NCBI RefSeq assembly: GCF_016894445.1
Contig: NZ_CP056775.1
Span: 3,164,001-3,228,000 of the forward strand
Direction of reading: 5' to 3'
DNA from: Dyadobacter sandarakinus
GTDB lineage: Bacteria; Bacteroidota; Bacteroidia; Cytophagales; Spirosomataceae
DNA: 64,000 bases
The notes below the pieces were generated by a model. It saw only the letters and a program-made list of their open reading frames with translations, made no database searches and was not told the DNA's origin. Positions 54,877 through 63,948 of the stretch are shown in pieces. Both the position numbers and the translations under genes were made by a program. Every line of letters starts with the position of its first letter. The stretch's first letter is position 1.

Positions 54877-55698
54877 CTATACAGCTACCGGTGCCTTGAT
54901 ACCCGGCCACGGATGGTAGTCCCGCAGCTCAAAATCTTCATACCGGAAGTCAAGTACATTTTTCACGTCCGGATTCAGGTGCATGGTGGGCAATGGGCGC
55001 GGCTCGCGGCTGAGTTGCAGCTCCACCTGTTCCAAATGGTTGAGGTAAATGTGCGTATCTCCGCCTGTCCACACAAAATCTCCCGCCTCAAGCCCGCATT
55101 CCTGCGCGATCATGAGGGTTAGCAATGCATAGCTCGCAATATTGAAAGGCACACCCAGGAACACATCCGCACTACGCTGGTAAAGCTGGCATGAAAGCCT
55201 GCCTTTTGTCTCACCTTTCTCCGTATCAGGAGGTGCTACGTAAAATTGGAACAGCGCATGGCAGGGTTGCAGCTTCATATCCGGAAGCTCAGCCGGATTC
55301 CAGGCCGAAACGAGTATCCGCCGGGAATCGGGTGTATTTTTCAGCAGCTTCAATACTTCCTGAAGCTGGTCCACCGACTTCCCGTTTGCTCCCTCCCACG
55401 ATCTCCATTGCTTGCCGTAAACCGGCCCAAGGTTACCCTGCTCATCCGCCCATTCATCCCAGATCGACACGCCGTGATCTTTCAGGTACTTGATATTGGT
55501 ATCCCCCTGCAGAAACCACAGCAGCTCATAAATGATCGATTTGGTGTGTACTTTCTTGGTGGTAACCAGTGGAAAGCCCTTGCTCAGGTCAAAACGCATC
55601 TGGTACCCGAACACGCTGAGCGTGCCCGTACCTGTGCGGTCTGTTTTACGGACGCCATTGTCGAGAATGTGACGTAGCAAATCGTGGTACTGCTGCAT
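54877..55698 (-). CDS. thyA: Thymidylate synthase
   Basis: A 273-residue ThyA that methylates dUMP to dTMP using methylene-tetrahydrofolate. The catalytic Cys is in [12 protein letters not shown], with [16 protein letters not shown] and the C-terminal ending [10 protein letters not shown]. Length and motifs are standard. A hairpin (54869-54875 with 54886-54892) covers both facing stop codons but has no T-run. Confidence 0.98.
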   Translation of the reverse strand: MQQYHDLLRHILDNGVRKTDRTGTGTLSVFGYQMRFDLSKGFPLVTTKKVHTKSIIYELLWFLQGDTNIKYLKDHGVSIWDEWADEQGNLGPVYGKQWRSWEGANGKSVDQLQEVLKLLKNTPDSRRILVSAWNPAELPDMKLQPCHALFQFYVAPPDTEKGETKGRLSCQLYQRSADVFLGVPFNIASYALLTLMIAQECGLEAGDFVWTGGDTHIYLNHLEQVELQLSREPRPLPTMHLNPDVKNVLDFRYEDFELRDYHPWPGIKAPVAV

Positions 55699-55729
55699 AT
55701 CGGAAGTAATTGGAAAATATGTAGCTGCC

Positions 55730-56158
55730 TCAGGCAGCAGCTATTTCAACATCATAAGTTATGGCTGCAAGCGCTTCCAGCTGGGCTGTCGCAGAGCAAT
55801 ATTTTTCCATCGAAAGTGCGATTGCCCGATTGACCTTGTTTTCGTCGAGCTGGTTTCCGGTAAGCTTGAAAGTCAGGTGGATCTTACGGAAAGGCTTGCG
55901 CTGCGTATCGGCTTCCTGCTCACGATCCCCGTCGGCAACGATCCGGAAATCCGTAATTTCCTGGCGTTGTTTTTTCAAAATTAAAACAACATCGATCGCA
56001 CTGCAGCTTGCCAGGCCCATCAGCAATAATTCCATGGGTCTTACCCCCTGGTTGCTACCCCCGATTTCAGGAGACCCATCGGTATGTACTTTGATTTCAG
56101 ATGACCCGCTGCCTTCAAAGTGGAAGGCGTCATCAACGCGGACAAGTTCAACTTTCAT
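55730..56158 (-). CDS. OsmC family protein
   Basis: A 142-residue OsmC-like peroxidase or redox protein. The conserved parts are [24 protein letters not shown], here holding the first Cys in LASCSAID, and the C-terminal [18 protein letters not shown] with the second Cys. The two Cys residues form the peroxidatic pair in OsmC/Ohr proteins, so it may reduce hydroperoxides. It is 31 bases upstream of thyA on the same strand. Confidence 0.92.
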   Translation of the reverse strand: MKVELVRVDDAFHFEGSGSSEIKVHTDGSPEIGGSNQGVRPMELLLMGLASCSAIDVVLILKKQRQEITDFRIVADGDREQEADTQRKPFRKIHLTFKLTGNQLDENKVNRAIALSMEKYCSATAQLEALAAITYDVEIAAA

Positions 56159-56290
56159 ATTCTAATATCCTGAACCGCAGGAAGGTTAGTTAAAATGACC
56201 AGATACTGGCAGGAAAAACGCGCAAAAGTTTTGCATTTGCAGGCATTTACCCGTCATGCTTTTTATAATGCATGCGGGCCGATCAAAGTT

Positions 56291-56324
56291 CAAATATAGT
56301 CTTTACGACCTACTTCGCACCAAA
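56291..56324 (-). promoter_or_regulatory. Promoter for the OsmC family gene
   Basis: On the minus strand a -33 TTTG (56321-56324), a 22-base spacer and a -7 TATATTTG (56291-56298). It would give a leader of about 125 bases before the OsmC start at 56158. Confidence 0.5.
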
Positions 56325-56392
56325 CAGAATAATTTAAAAAACCAGCGTAACCTTTGTATATTCGTTTTGTCAAATAGAACAAGCCAAATTAT

Positions 56393-56821
56393 ATGTTGAA
56401 GATATATCTTCCGTTCCTGTTTTGTTTTTTTCTGTTTTCCCAATGCCAGTCCGCGGGCGACGAAGAGCCTGCTTCCGGGGAAATTGATTCAGAAAAGGGC
56501 CTCACGGGTGAGTACGAAGGCTTTAAGGTTTTTGATAAATCCAGCACCGACTCTCTGCAGGTATCCCTGAAACTCGACTGGATTTCTGAACATGAAATGA
56601 AGCTTGAAGAGCTCAAACCCTTTAACCACATCAAGCAGATCCGTATGAATGGCATGGAGTTTACCTACGACCGCGGCATTGGCGAAGATGATTGCGGCGT
56701 AATCTCGATGAAGGGTACGGGGGTATTTAAAGGTAAAAATCTGTATGTGATTGAAACGATCCATTGCGTCAAAAACAATGGTCCGGACAGAATTATCGAG
56801 TACCGGGTCACCAAGAAGTAA
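56393..56821 (+). CDS. Lipoprotein of unknown function
   Basis: A 142-residue lipoprotein. The signal peptide MLKIYLPFLFCFFLFSQCQS has its lipobox Cys at residue 18. The mature part starts with an acidic stretch (DEEPASGEIDSEKG) and has a beta-rich domain (LTGEYEGFKVF, RMNGMEFTYDRG, GTGVFKGKNLYVIE). I do not recognise a family. It is followed 21 bases later by the pterin dehydratase gene. Confidence 0.75.
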   Translation: MLKIYLPFLFCFFLFSQCQSAGDEEPASGEIDSEKGLTGEYEGFKVFDKSSTDSLQVSLKLDWISEHEMKLEELKPFNHIKQIRMNGMEFTYDRGIGEDDCGVISMKGTGVFKGKNLYVIETIHCVKNNGPDRIIEYRVTKK

Positions 56822-56842
56822 TCCGCAAATCATTCATCAGCC

Positions 56843-57085
56843 ATGTGGAAGGAAGAAGATAACAAGCTGAAAAATACATTCGAGTTCAGGGATTTCAAGG
56901 AAGCGTTTGCCTTTATGACCGACGTGGCTTTTGCAGTGGATGAGCTCGACCATCATCCTACCTGGACCAACACCTACAACAAGGTCAGTTTTGAACTCCA
57001 TACCCACGACGCGGGCAATATCGTCACCGACAAAGACCGGGAACTCGCCCGGATCGTTAACGAAATCTTTGAAAAAAGAAAGTAG
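56843..57085 (+). CDS. 4a-hydroxytetrahydrobiopterin dehydratase
   Basis: An 80-residue pterin-4a-carbinolamine dehydratase, which recycles the cofactor of aromatic amino acid hydroxylases. The active-site motif is DELDHHPTWTNTYNKV followed by LHTHDAGNIVTDKD. It has the short form often found in Bacteroidota. No hydroxylase gene is in the window. rsmI starts 21 bases downstream. Confidence 0.92.
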   Translation: MWKEEDNKLKNTFEFRDFKEAFAFMTDVAFAVDELDHHPTWTNTYNKVSFELHTHDAGNIVTDKDRELARIVNEIFEKRK

Positions 57086-57106
57086 TTTGCCCGTCCATAT
57101 ACCTGA

Positions 57107-57808
57107 ATGAAACTTTACCTCGTACCAACTCCCATCGGGAACCTCGAAGATATTACCCTGCGCGCCATCAATGTGCTGAAAAGCGTGGACGTGGTGCTGG
57201 CCGAAGACACGCGCACCTCGGGATCGCTCATGAAGCACCTGGGCATTTCCCGGCCCATGCAGAGCTATCATATTCACAACGAACACCAGACCGTCGTGCG
57301 GCTGGTTGACCGGATCCTGAAAGGAGAAAAAATGGCCCTCGTCTCCGATGCCGGTACTCCCTCGGTTTCGGACCCGGGCTTTCTGCTGGTGCGTGAATGC
57401 ATCAGGCAGGGTGTGGAAGTAGAATGCCTGCCCGGCCCCACAGCTTTTGTTCCGGCGCTGGTCAATTCAGGCCTTCCCTCCGACCGCTTTGTTTTCGAAG
57501 GTTTTTTACCGCATAAAAAAGGCAGGCAGACCCGGCTGCAGAACCTGGCCGATGAAGAAAGGACCATGATTTTCTACGAATCGCCGCATCGGCTGCTGAA
57601 AACTTTGCTGCAATTCGAGGAGTTTTTCGGGGCTGAGCGGCAGGTGAGTGTTTCCCGGGAGCTGACCAAGATTTATGAAGAAACCGTCAGAGGTACCGTG
57701 CAGGAAGTTGGCCGGTATTTTTCTGAAAAGACGATAAAAGGAGAAATTGTCATTGTCCTCGCCGGCAAGGAGGAGGAAAAAAAGAAGGTGGAAAAATATG
57801 AGGATTAG
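57107..57808 (+). CDS. rsmI: 16S rRNA (cytidine-1402-2'-O)-methyltransferase
   Basis: A 233-residue RsmI that methylates the ribose of C1402 in 16S rRNA. The SAM-site blocks are VPTPIGNLEDITLRAI, VLAEDTRTSG, LVSDAGTPSVSDPG and LPGPTAFVPAL. It is somewhat shorter than the E. coli protein (286). The next gene overlaps it by 11 bases. Confidence 0.96.
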   Translation: MKLYLVPTPIGNLEDITLRAINVLKSVDVVLAEDTRTSGSLMKHLGISRPMQSYHIHNEHQTVVRLVDRILKGEKMALVSDAGTPSVSDPGFLLVRECIRQGVEVECLPGPTAFVPALVNSGLPSDRFVFEGFLPHKKGRQTRLQNLADEERTMIFYESPHRLLKTLLQFEEFFGAERQVSVSRELTKIYEETVRGTVQEVGRYFSEKTIKGEIVIVLAGKEEEKKKVEKYED

Positions 57809-58985
57809 CAAAGTCCTGGCGCTTTTCGTGATGCTGCTTGTGGCTCAGGCTGCCCATGCACAATCTTTTGCCACGCTCAGCCGCGAGGCCAAAGTGAGCC
57901 TGGTGACCTTCGGGCCCGGTAACGAGCTTTACTCGGGTTTCGGTCATAGTGTACTCTGGATTTACGATCCGGTACTGCGGCTTGACAATGCATACAGCTA
58001 CGGGACTTTCAGCTTTGACCAGGGTAACTTTTACATCAACTTCATGCGGGGCTACCTGCCATACAGCATTTCAGTGTCGCCGCTCGGTCCGCAGCTGGAA
58101 TACTACAAGGCCGAGAACCGGTCTATCAGCGAGCAGGTACTCAACCTCAGTCAGGCCCAGAAACAGAAGCTTTATACCTACCTTGAAACCAACTACCTGC
58201 CGCAGAACCGCATTTATCCCTACAAGTTCTTCTATGACAACTGCGCCAGCCGCCTCGGTGTTGCCCTGAAAGAAGCTTGCGGCGACAGCCTCTCCTATCA
58301 GGGATATACCCATGAAAAGCTGAGTTTCCGGCAGTGGATAGACCGGTATGCCTATAAACAGAATCCCTGGGCGGATTTTGGAATGGACCTGGCACTGGGT
58401 ACGCCGGCCGACCAGATTGCCACGCCTGTTCAGGCTACTTTCCTGCCCGACAATCTGGCAATCGCATTTGCGGATGCAAAGCTGAAAACGCCTTCCGGGA
58501 CGATCCCGCTCGTAGCCGCTACCAACCATTATTTTGAAGCAGAACCGATTGTATATAAGGGTATTTTCACACCTATGGTCGTATTCTGGCTCCTGGCGGC
58601 AGTGACGCTGGCATTTACCTACTGGCAGATTTCCGCAAAGAGGATCAGCTTTATCTACGACAAAGTCCTGTACGGCGCGGCAGGCATAGCTGGCTGGATC
58701 CTGGCATTGCTCTGGTTTGCTACCGAGCATGGCGATACCAAATGGAACTACGACCTGCTCTGGGCATTCCCGTTCTGGATGCCGCTCATATTCTTTATTT
58801 CGCCTCGAAAAAAGCCCGCCTGGTTTCAGTTCTTATTGATATTCTATGGATTTCTTTTACTTTGTGCGACAGCTAATGTTGATAAACACAATGGTGTGGT
58901 GATCCCGATCCTGCTGTCATTGATCATCCGGCTGTATTATATCAATAATTCACTTTCCAAAATCCCGCAAACGGAGCCCGCATAA
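57798..58985 (+). CDS. DUF4105 family membrane protein
   Basis: A protein of about 395 residues with a signal peptide (about 1-22), a DUF4105 lumenal domain (LVTFGPGNELYSGFGHSVLW, YFYDN-like FYDNCASRLG), and about five membrane helices in the last third. The DUF4105 core has a Cys and a His, as in papain-like folds, but no activity is established. The frame is open from 57747; I chose the ATG at 57798 because the earlier residues lie in rsmI and lack a signal sequence. Confidence 0.88.
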   Translation: MRISKVLALFVMLLVAQAAHAQSFATLSREAKVSLVTFGPGNELYSGFGHSVLWIYDPVLRLDNAYSYGTFSFDQGNFYINFMRGYLPYSISVSPLGPQLEYYKAENRSISEQVLNLSQAQKQKLYTYLETNYLPQNRIYPYKFFYDNCASRLGVALKEACGDSLSYQGYTHEKLSFRQWIDRYAYKQNPWADFGMDLALGTPADQIATPVQATFLPDNLAIAFADAKLKTPSGTIPLVAATNHYFEAEPIVYKGIFTPMVVFWLLAAVTLAFTYWQISAKRISFIYDKVLYGAAGIAGWILALLWFATEHGDTKWNYDLLWAFPFWMPLIFFISPRKKPAWFQFLLIFYGFLLLCATANVDKHNGVVIPILLSLIIRLYYINNSLSKIPQTEPA

Positions 58986-59776
58986 TGGATTTAGAACTCC
59001 TGACCCAGCAAACGATTGAAATTGTAAGGAAGGCTTCCACTTTTATCCAGCAGGAAGCAGCCGGATTTTCCCGGGATAAAATCGAGTACAAGGACCTGAA
59101 TAACCTGGTTTCGTACGTGGACAAGGAAGCCGAGAAGATGCTGGTGGCCATGCTGAGCGAGTTACTGCCCGAAGCCAGCTTCATCACCGAGGAGGGCACC
59201 ACCGGCATGACGCCCGACCCCACTGCCCTCAACTGGATCATCGACCCGCTTGACGGTACTACAAACTTTATCCATGGCATCCCGGTATACTGCGTAAGCG
59301 TGGGATTAGCCAGGGGTAAGGAGCTGCTGGCGGGTGTCATTCACGAGCCCAGCCTCGATGAGATGTTCTATGCCTGGCAGGGCGGCGGAGCCTGGTGCAA
59401 TGGAAAGCGCATGCAGGTGTCCAAAGTGCCCCAGCTGAGCGACAGCCTCATCGCTACCGGTTTTCCCTACTACAAATTCGAAAAGCAGAAACGTTACATG
59501 TATATCCTCGAACTGCTCATGCAGCGAACCCACGGTATCCGGCGGATGGGCGCAGCAGCCGTGGACCTGGCGTACGTAGCGGCGGGAAGGTTTGATGGTT
59601 TTTACGAATACAATCTCAACTCCTGGGATATGGCTGCCGGCACACTGATGATCCGTGAGGCCGGCGGCAAGGTAACCGACTTCAAAGGAGGCGACAACTA
59701 CCTGTTCGGAGGTGACATCGTGGCCGGTGCCGGCGCGCACCAGGAACTGATGGAGGTACTGCGGGAAAATTTCTGA
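58985..59776 (+). CDS. suhB: Inositol-1-monophosphatase family protein
   Basis: A 263-residue IMPase. The metal-binding motifs are ITEEGTTG, IDPLDGTTNFIHG and WDMAAGTLMIREAGG. The enzyme removes phosphate from inositol monophosphates or related sugar phosphates. The start ATG overlaps the DUF4105 stop as TAATG. Together with the MFS and Gfo/Idh genes at 0.8-4.6 kb it may hint at inositol use, but IMPases are also common housekeeping proteins. Confidence 0.94.
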   Translation: MDLELLTQQTIEIVRKASTFIQQEAAGFSRDKIEYKDLNNLVSYVDKEAEKMLVAMLSELLPEASFITEEGTTGMTPDPTALNWIIDPLDGTTNFIHGIPVYCVSVGLARGKELLAGVIHEPSLDEMFYAWQGGGAWCNGKRMQVSKVPQLSDSLIATGFPYYKFEKQKRYMYILELLMQRTHGIRRMGAAAVDLAYVAAGRFDGFYEYNLNSWDMAAGTLMIREAGGKVTDFKGGDNYLFGGDIVAGAGAHQELMEVLRENF

Positions 59777-59801
59777 AAGCCCGGAAAATTTAAAAATCAC
59801 C

Positions 59802-60341
59802 ATGGACATAGAACAACTGAAGTATCCTATCGGCAGGTTTGTCAGACAGGACAGCTACTCGATTGCAGAAGTAAAAAGCAACATTCAGATCATCAGCGCA
59901 CTGCCATCGCGCTTTATCAATCTGCTCGGAGGCTGGAACGATGAGCAGTACAATACGCCGTACCGGCCGGATGGCTGGACAATCAGGCAACTGATCCATC
60001 ACGTGGCCGATAGCCATATCAATGCATATACCCGCTTCAGGCTTGCACTGACAGAGGACAATCCGGTGATTAAACCTTATGAAGAGCAACTGTGGGCCGA
60101 GCTGCCCGATGCCAAAGCCGCGCAGGTAGAGCTATCGCTGCAGCTGATGCGGTACGTGCATCTTCGCTGGGTTTTGCTGCTTAATTCATTCGGACCGGAG
60201 GAGCTTGCCCGTACTTACGTTCACCCGCAGTCGGGCCGTACTTTCAGGCTTGATGAGGTGATTGCCAATTATGCCTGGCATAGTGAACACCACTACCAGC
60301 ATGCATTTCAATTAGCCGGAAGGAACAATTGGATAGGATAA
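59802..60341 (+). CDS. DinB/YfiT family putative metal-dependent hydrolase
   Basis: A 179-residue four-helix DinB-superfamily protein. The metal-binding His residues are in LIHHVADSHINAY and in the C-terminal YAWHSEHHYQHAFQL. YfiT/BstA-like proteins transfer bacillithiol or act as metal-dependent hydrolases. Substrate unknown. It follows suhB after 25 bases. Confidence 0.88.
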   Translation: MDIEQLKYPIGRFVRQDSYSIAEVKSNIQIISALPSRFINLLGGWNDEQYNTPYRPDGWTIRQLIHHVADSHINAYTRFRLALTEDNPVIKPYEEQLWAELPDAKAAQVELSLQLMRYVHLRWVLLLNSFGPEELARTYVHPQSGRTFRLDEVIANYAWHSEHHYQHAFQLAGRNNWIG

Positions 60342-60355
60342 TATGTTAACCTTAT

Positions 60356-60511
60356 ATGGACTTTCAAGCAATTATCGTGCTGATTTTATTTCTGGCTGCT
60401 GCTGGTTATATCTCCTGGCGAACCTGGAAAGCATTTGACCGGCGTAATTCCGGAGGTTGTGCAAAAGGTTGTGGTTGTGCTTCGGACAAGGCGCCGGTTA
60501 TGAAAGTCTGA
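60356..60511 (+). CDS. Small Cys-rich membrane protein, FeoB-associated type
   Basis: A 51-residue protein. An N-terminal membrane helix (QAIIVLILFLAAAGYISWRTW, read within residues 4-24) is followed by a basic patch and the Cys-rich tail GGCAKGCGCASDKAP. This is the layout of FeoB-associated Cys-rich membrane proteins, which normally accompany the iron transporter FeoB. No feo gene lies nearby, so it may act alone or with a distant feoB. It is 14 bases after the DinB stop and before the terminator. Confidence 0.75.
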   Translation: MDFQAIIVLILFLAAAGYISWRTWKAFDRRNSGGCAKGCGCASDKAPVMKV

Positions 60512-60535
60512 TGTTTTGATGTATAGAGATAAATG

Positions 60536-60570
60536 AAAAAAGGAGGCCGTTTGGCCTCCTTTTTCTTTTT
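60536..60570. terminator. Bidirectional terminator before acs
   Basis: A 12-bp stem (60537-60548 with 60553-60564), GC-rich at the tip, with A-run and T-run flanks. It serves the Cys-rich membrane protein gene (+) and acs (-). Confidence 0.88.
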
Positions 60571-60571
60571 G

Positions 60572-62461
60572 CTACAATGCCCCTTTCCTGATTTCTTCAA
60601 TCACATTCGGGTCGAGCAATGTGGAGGTATCACCAAGATTGCCGGTGTCTCCCTCTGAAATTTTTCGTAAAATCCGCCGCATGATTTTGCCTGAGCGTGT
60701 TTTCGGCAACCCGGTAACAAACTGTACCTTGTCCGGCTTGGCAATGGGGCCAATAATCCGGGAAACCGTGGCAGCAATGTCTTTCCTGAACATTTCAGCA
60801 TCATCGGGCTCATGCTCGGCGATCACGTAGGCGTAAATTCCCTGCCCCTTAATATCGTGTGCATAACCCACCACCGCAGATTCCACCACGCCAAGGTGCA
60901 TGTTGATGGCATTCTCAACTTCCGCCGTACCGATGCGGTGACCGGACACGTTCAGTACGTCGTCCACACGGCCGGTAATGCGGTAGTAACCGCTCTCGTC
61001 CCGCAAGCAGCCGTCGCCTGTAAAGTATTTACCCGGGTAGGCAGAAAAATAGGTTTGCTTGCAGCGCTCGTGGTCGCCGTAAGTAGTGCGGACAATGCCC
61101 GGCCATGGGAACTTCACGCAAAGGTTGCCACTTACGCCATTTCCTTCCAGTTCCTGCCCGTTTTCATCCATCAATGCCAGTTGTACGCCGGGTAGCGGGA
61201 GTGTTGCAAAAGTGGCTTTCTCCGGCGTGATACCCGCCAGCGGCGCGATCATGATTCCTCCTGTTTCAGTCTGCCACCAGGTATCGGCGAGCGGACAATG
61301 GTCTGCTCCGATATGATGTTTAAACCACTGCCAGGCTTCTTCATTAATCGGCTCTCCTACTGATCCCAGCTTGGTAAGTGAGGAAAGATCATGGTTTTTA
61401 ACATAATCCAGCCCGAAACTCATCAGTGAACGGATAGCGGTAGGCGCTGTATAAAGAATATTTACCTTGTGTTTTTCTACAATCTGCCAGAAGCGGCTCG
61501 CATCCGGGTAAGTAGGCACGCCCTCGAAAATCACACAGGTAGCCCCACTGCACAAGGGTCCGTATACAATGTAGCTGTGACCCGTGATCCAGCCGATATC
61601 CGCAGTACAGAAATACACCTCGCCCGGCTCATACTGAAATACATTGGTAAAGGTATAGGTGGCATACACCATGTACCCGCCGCAGGTATGCACCACACCT
61701 TTGGGCTTACCCGTGGATCCGGATGTGTACAGGATGAAAAGCTCGTCCTCCGCATCCATCGGCTCGGCCGGACAAATGGAATCCACGTGTTTTACCTCCT
61801 CTTCCCACCAGAGATCCCTGCCTTTGAGCATGGAAACCGGCGTACGGGTGCGTGTCATCACAATCACTTTCTGCACGGTATCGCAGGTTACCAGGGCTGC
61901 ATCCACAGTATCCTTCATCGGAATTACCTTTGAGCCGCGGTAAGCCCCGTCGGACGTGATCACCAGCGTGCAGGCTGCATCATTAATGCGGTCGGCAATG
62001 GACTTGGCTGAAAAACCGCCGAATACCACGGAGTGAATGGCACCGATCCGCGCACAGGCCAGCACAGCTACGGTAAGCTCAGGCACCATCGGCAGGTAAA
62101 TGCAGACCCGGTCGCCTTTTTTTACCCCATATTTTTTAAGAACATTGGCAAAACGACAAACACGTTCGTGTAAGACGCGGTATGTGATCGTAACTGAGCT
62201 GTCTTCGGGATCATTGGGTTCCCAGATGATGGCTGCCTGATCACCCCTTACTTCCAGATGACGGTCAAGGGCATTTTCAGTGACATTCAGTACACCGCCT
62301 TCAAACCATTTGGTACGGCCTTCATTGAAGTCCCAGCTCAGGACCCTCTTCCACGGTTTTTTCCATTGAAATTGTTGGGCTACTTCCGCCCAGTAACCTT
62401 CGGGATCGTCTACACTTTGCTTGTAGGCAGTCTGATACTCTTCAAAGGTTCTGATTCTCAT
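60572..62461 (-). CDS. acs: Acetyl-CoA synthetase
   Basis: A 629-residue AMP-forming acetyl-CoA synthetase. The adenylate motif is ILYTSGSTGKPKGVVHT, with WWQTETGGIM and the C-terminal GLPKTRSGKIMRRILRK, whose Lys is the acetylation site that controls activity. It turns acetate into acetyl-CoA for growth or assimilation. Length is typical (about 650). The 250 bases upstream (62462-62712) show no gene and no clear promoter box. Confidence 0.97.
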   Translation of the reverse strand: MRIRTFEEYQTAYKQSVDDPEGYWAEVAQQFQWKKPWKRVLSWDFNEGRTKWFEGGVLNVTENALDRHLEVRGDQAAIIWEPNDPEDSSVTITYRVLHERVCRFANVLKKYGVKKGDRVCIYLPMVPELTVAVLACARIGAIHSVVFGGFSAKSIADRINDAACTLVITSDGAYRGSKVIPMKDTVDAALVTCDTVQKVIVMTRTRTPVSMLKGRDLWWEEEVKHVDSICPAEPMDAEDELFILYTSGSTGKPKGVVHTCGGYMVYATYTFTNVFQYEPGEVYFCTADIGWITGHSYIVYGPLCSGATCVIFEGVPTYPDASRFWQIVEKHKVNILYTAPTAIRSLMSFGLDYVKNHDLSSLTKLGSVGEPINEEAWQWFKHHIGADHCPLADTWWQTETGGIMIAPLAGITPEKATFATLPLPGVQLALMDENGQELEGNGVSGNLCVKFPWPGIVRTTYGDHERCKQTYFSAYPGKYFTGDGCLRDESGYYRITGRVDDVLNVSGHRIGTAEVENAINMHLGVVESAVVGYAHDIKGQGIYAYVIAEHEPDDAEMFRKDIAATVSRIIGPIAKPDKVQFVTGLPKTRSGKIMRRILRKISEGDTGNLGDTSTLLDPNVIEEIRKGAL

Positions 62462-62712
62462 GATTGATTAAAGGTTAACTTAGGAAAACAGGATATTGGA
62501 AGACAATTTATAATTTTCATTTGGTTAGTCCTACTCCCCCTAAAATGGATTTGCAGGCACCAGAACGTGACCAAACTGATAATCAGGACAAACTGGCGGG
62601 CCTTCCGGGCAGATTACCGCATTAAAGTTTCTGTTCCTTTTTTAATGCTCCGGCATTTGCCTCTCCCTGCCAAAAAGAAGTACTTTCGGGTGTAGAAACA
62701 GTTTGCAGAAAG

Positions 62713-63948
62713 TTGGAAAAGGATCAGCAAGGTCACGAAATACATCAGCAGGGCCCCGACCTGACGCAAGAAGAGGTCGCTTTTATCCAGGCTCACCTGC
62801 GCGACGATCCCGGCCAGCTTGTTCTCCGGGCAGCACAGTTCAAGGGGCTCGATGTCCGGAAGCTTGCCGCCCAAATCCTGTCCAGGCAAAAAGCAGTACG
62901 CAAGCTTCCGGAGTGGACTGCCCGGCCCGAACTGGTGTTTCCGCCCCCGTTGTCTGTGGAGCAATGCTCCTCGGAAGCCACAGCCCGGTACAAGGCATCC
63001 CTGGTTTCGGGGAACGTACTGACGGACCTCACAGGCGGCATGGGGATCGACTGCTTTTATATGGGACAAAAATTGCGGACTGTCCACTACTTTGAGCAGC
63101 AGGAGCAGGTTGCCCGTACAGCTGCCTTTAACTTCGGAGTACTTGGTGCTACTCACATTCAGGTGCATGCAACCGACGCAATGCAGGCCATGGGCCACGG
63201 CAGCCTTCCTTCTTCGGACTGGATCTTCGCGGACCCGGCCCGGCGCGATGCCAACAAAAACAAGGTCGTACTCCTGCGCGACTGTGAGCCGGACATGACT
63301 GTGGCAGTACCCTCACTGTTCCGTTTTGCACCCAAAATTTTAGTTAAAACTTCCCCCTTACTCGATATTGATCAGGCAGTGGCCGACCTCCGGTTTGTCA
63401 CAGAAGTACATGTGATTGGCTATGAGCAGGAATGCAAGGAACTGCTTTTTGTTCTGGAAGAAGATGCTCCTGCGAGCGAATTAACGATCCGGGCCAGGGT
63501 GATTAATGCTGAGGGAGCGGTCATGCACGAAGTTTGTTTTGACCGCCAGGCAGAGCGGGAAACAGCGGTTTCTTTCTCCGGTCCTCAGCAGTATTTGTAC
63601 GAGCCGCACGCCGCTGTACTCAAATCGGGAGCATTCAGGACGGTAGCGGCAACTTTCGATGTAAAAAAGCTGGCCTTAAACAGTCACTTGTATACTTCGG
63701 AGCAGCTGCAATCCGGTTTCCCGGGGAGAATCTTCGAAGTAGTGGCTGTATGCAAGCCCGATATGAAGGAAATTGCACGGATAATGGGCGGGGATAAAGC
63801 CAACCTGACTACCCGCAACTTCCCCGCAAAGACAGAAGACCTGCGCAAGAAGTGGAAACTGAAAGAGGGCGGAGCGTTTTACCTGTTTGCCACTACCCTT
63901 TCCGACCAGTCCAAAGTGGTAATTGTAACCAGAAAAGCAGGTTTTTAG
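62713..63948 (+). CDS. Class I SAM-dependent methyltransferase with THUMP-like domain
   Basis: A 411-residue protein. The N-terminal helical region (FIQAHLRDDPGQLVLRAAQFKG) is followed by the Rossmann SAM site VLTDLTGGMGIDCFY, the active-site-like FADPARRDANK, and a C-terminal THUMP-like domain. The family probably methylates RNA; the target is unknown. The start is uncertain: the frame is open from 62626 but has no ATG or GTG, and the TTG at 62713 gives the residues that precede the conserved region. Confidence 0.88.
   Translation: MEKDQQGHEIHQQGPDLTQEEVAFIQAHLRDDPGQLVLRAAQFKGLDVRKLAAQILSRQKAVRKLPEWTARPELVFPPPLSVEQCSSEATARYKASLVSGNVLTDLTGGMGIDCFYMGQKLRTVHYFEQQEQVARTAAFNFGVLGATHIQVHATDAMQAMGHGSLPSSDWIFADPARRDANKNKVVLLRDCEPDMTVAVPSLFRFAPKILVKTSPLLDIDQAVADLRFVTEVHVIGYEQECKELLFVLEEDAPASELTIRARVINAEGAVMHEVCFDRQAERETAVSFSGPQQYLYEPHAAVLKSGAFRTVAATFDVKKLALNSHLYTSEQLQSGFPGRIFEVVAVCKPDMKEIARIMGGDKANLTTRNFPAKTEDLRKKWKLKEGGAFYLFATTLSDQSKVVIVTRKAGF

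Noticed and set aside
54869-54892. Inverted repeat ACCGGTA/TACCGGT over the stop codons of the DUF2911 and thyA genes
   Set aside because: The stem is only 7 bp and no T-run follows on either strand, so I do not call it a terminator.
58071-58730. A 219-residue minus-strand frame opposite the DUF4105 gene
   Set aside because: Composition is Arg, Cys and Gly-heavy as expected for an antisense shadow. The DUF4105 frame has a signal peptide and membrane helices.
62614-63198. A 194-residue minus-strand frame against the methyltransferase start
   Set aside because: It overlaps the well-supported SAM-binding gene and has shadow-like composition.
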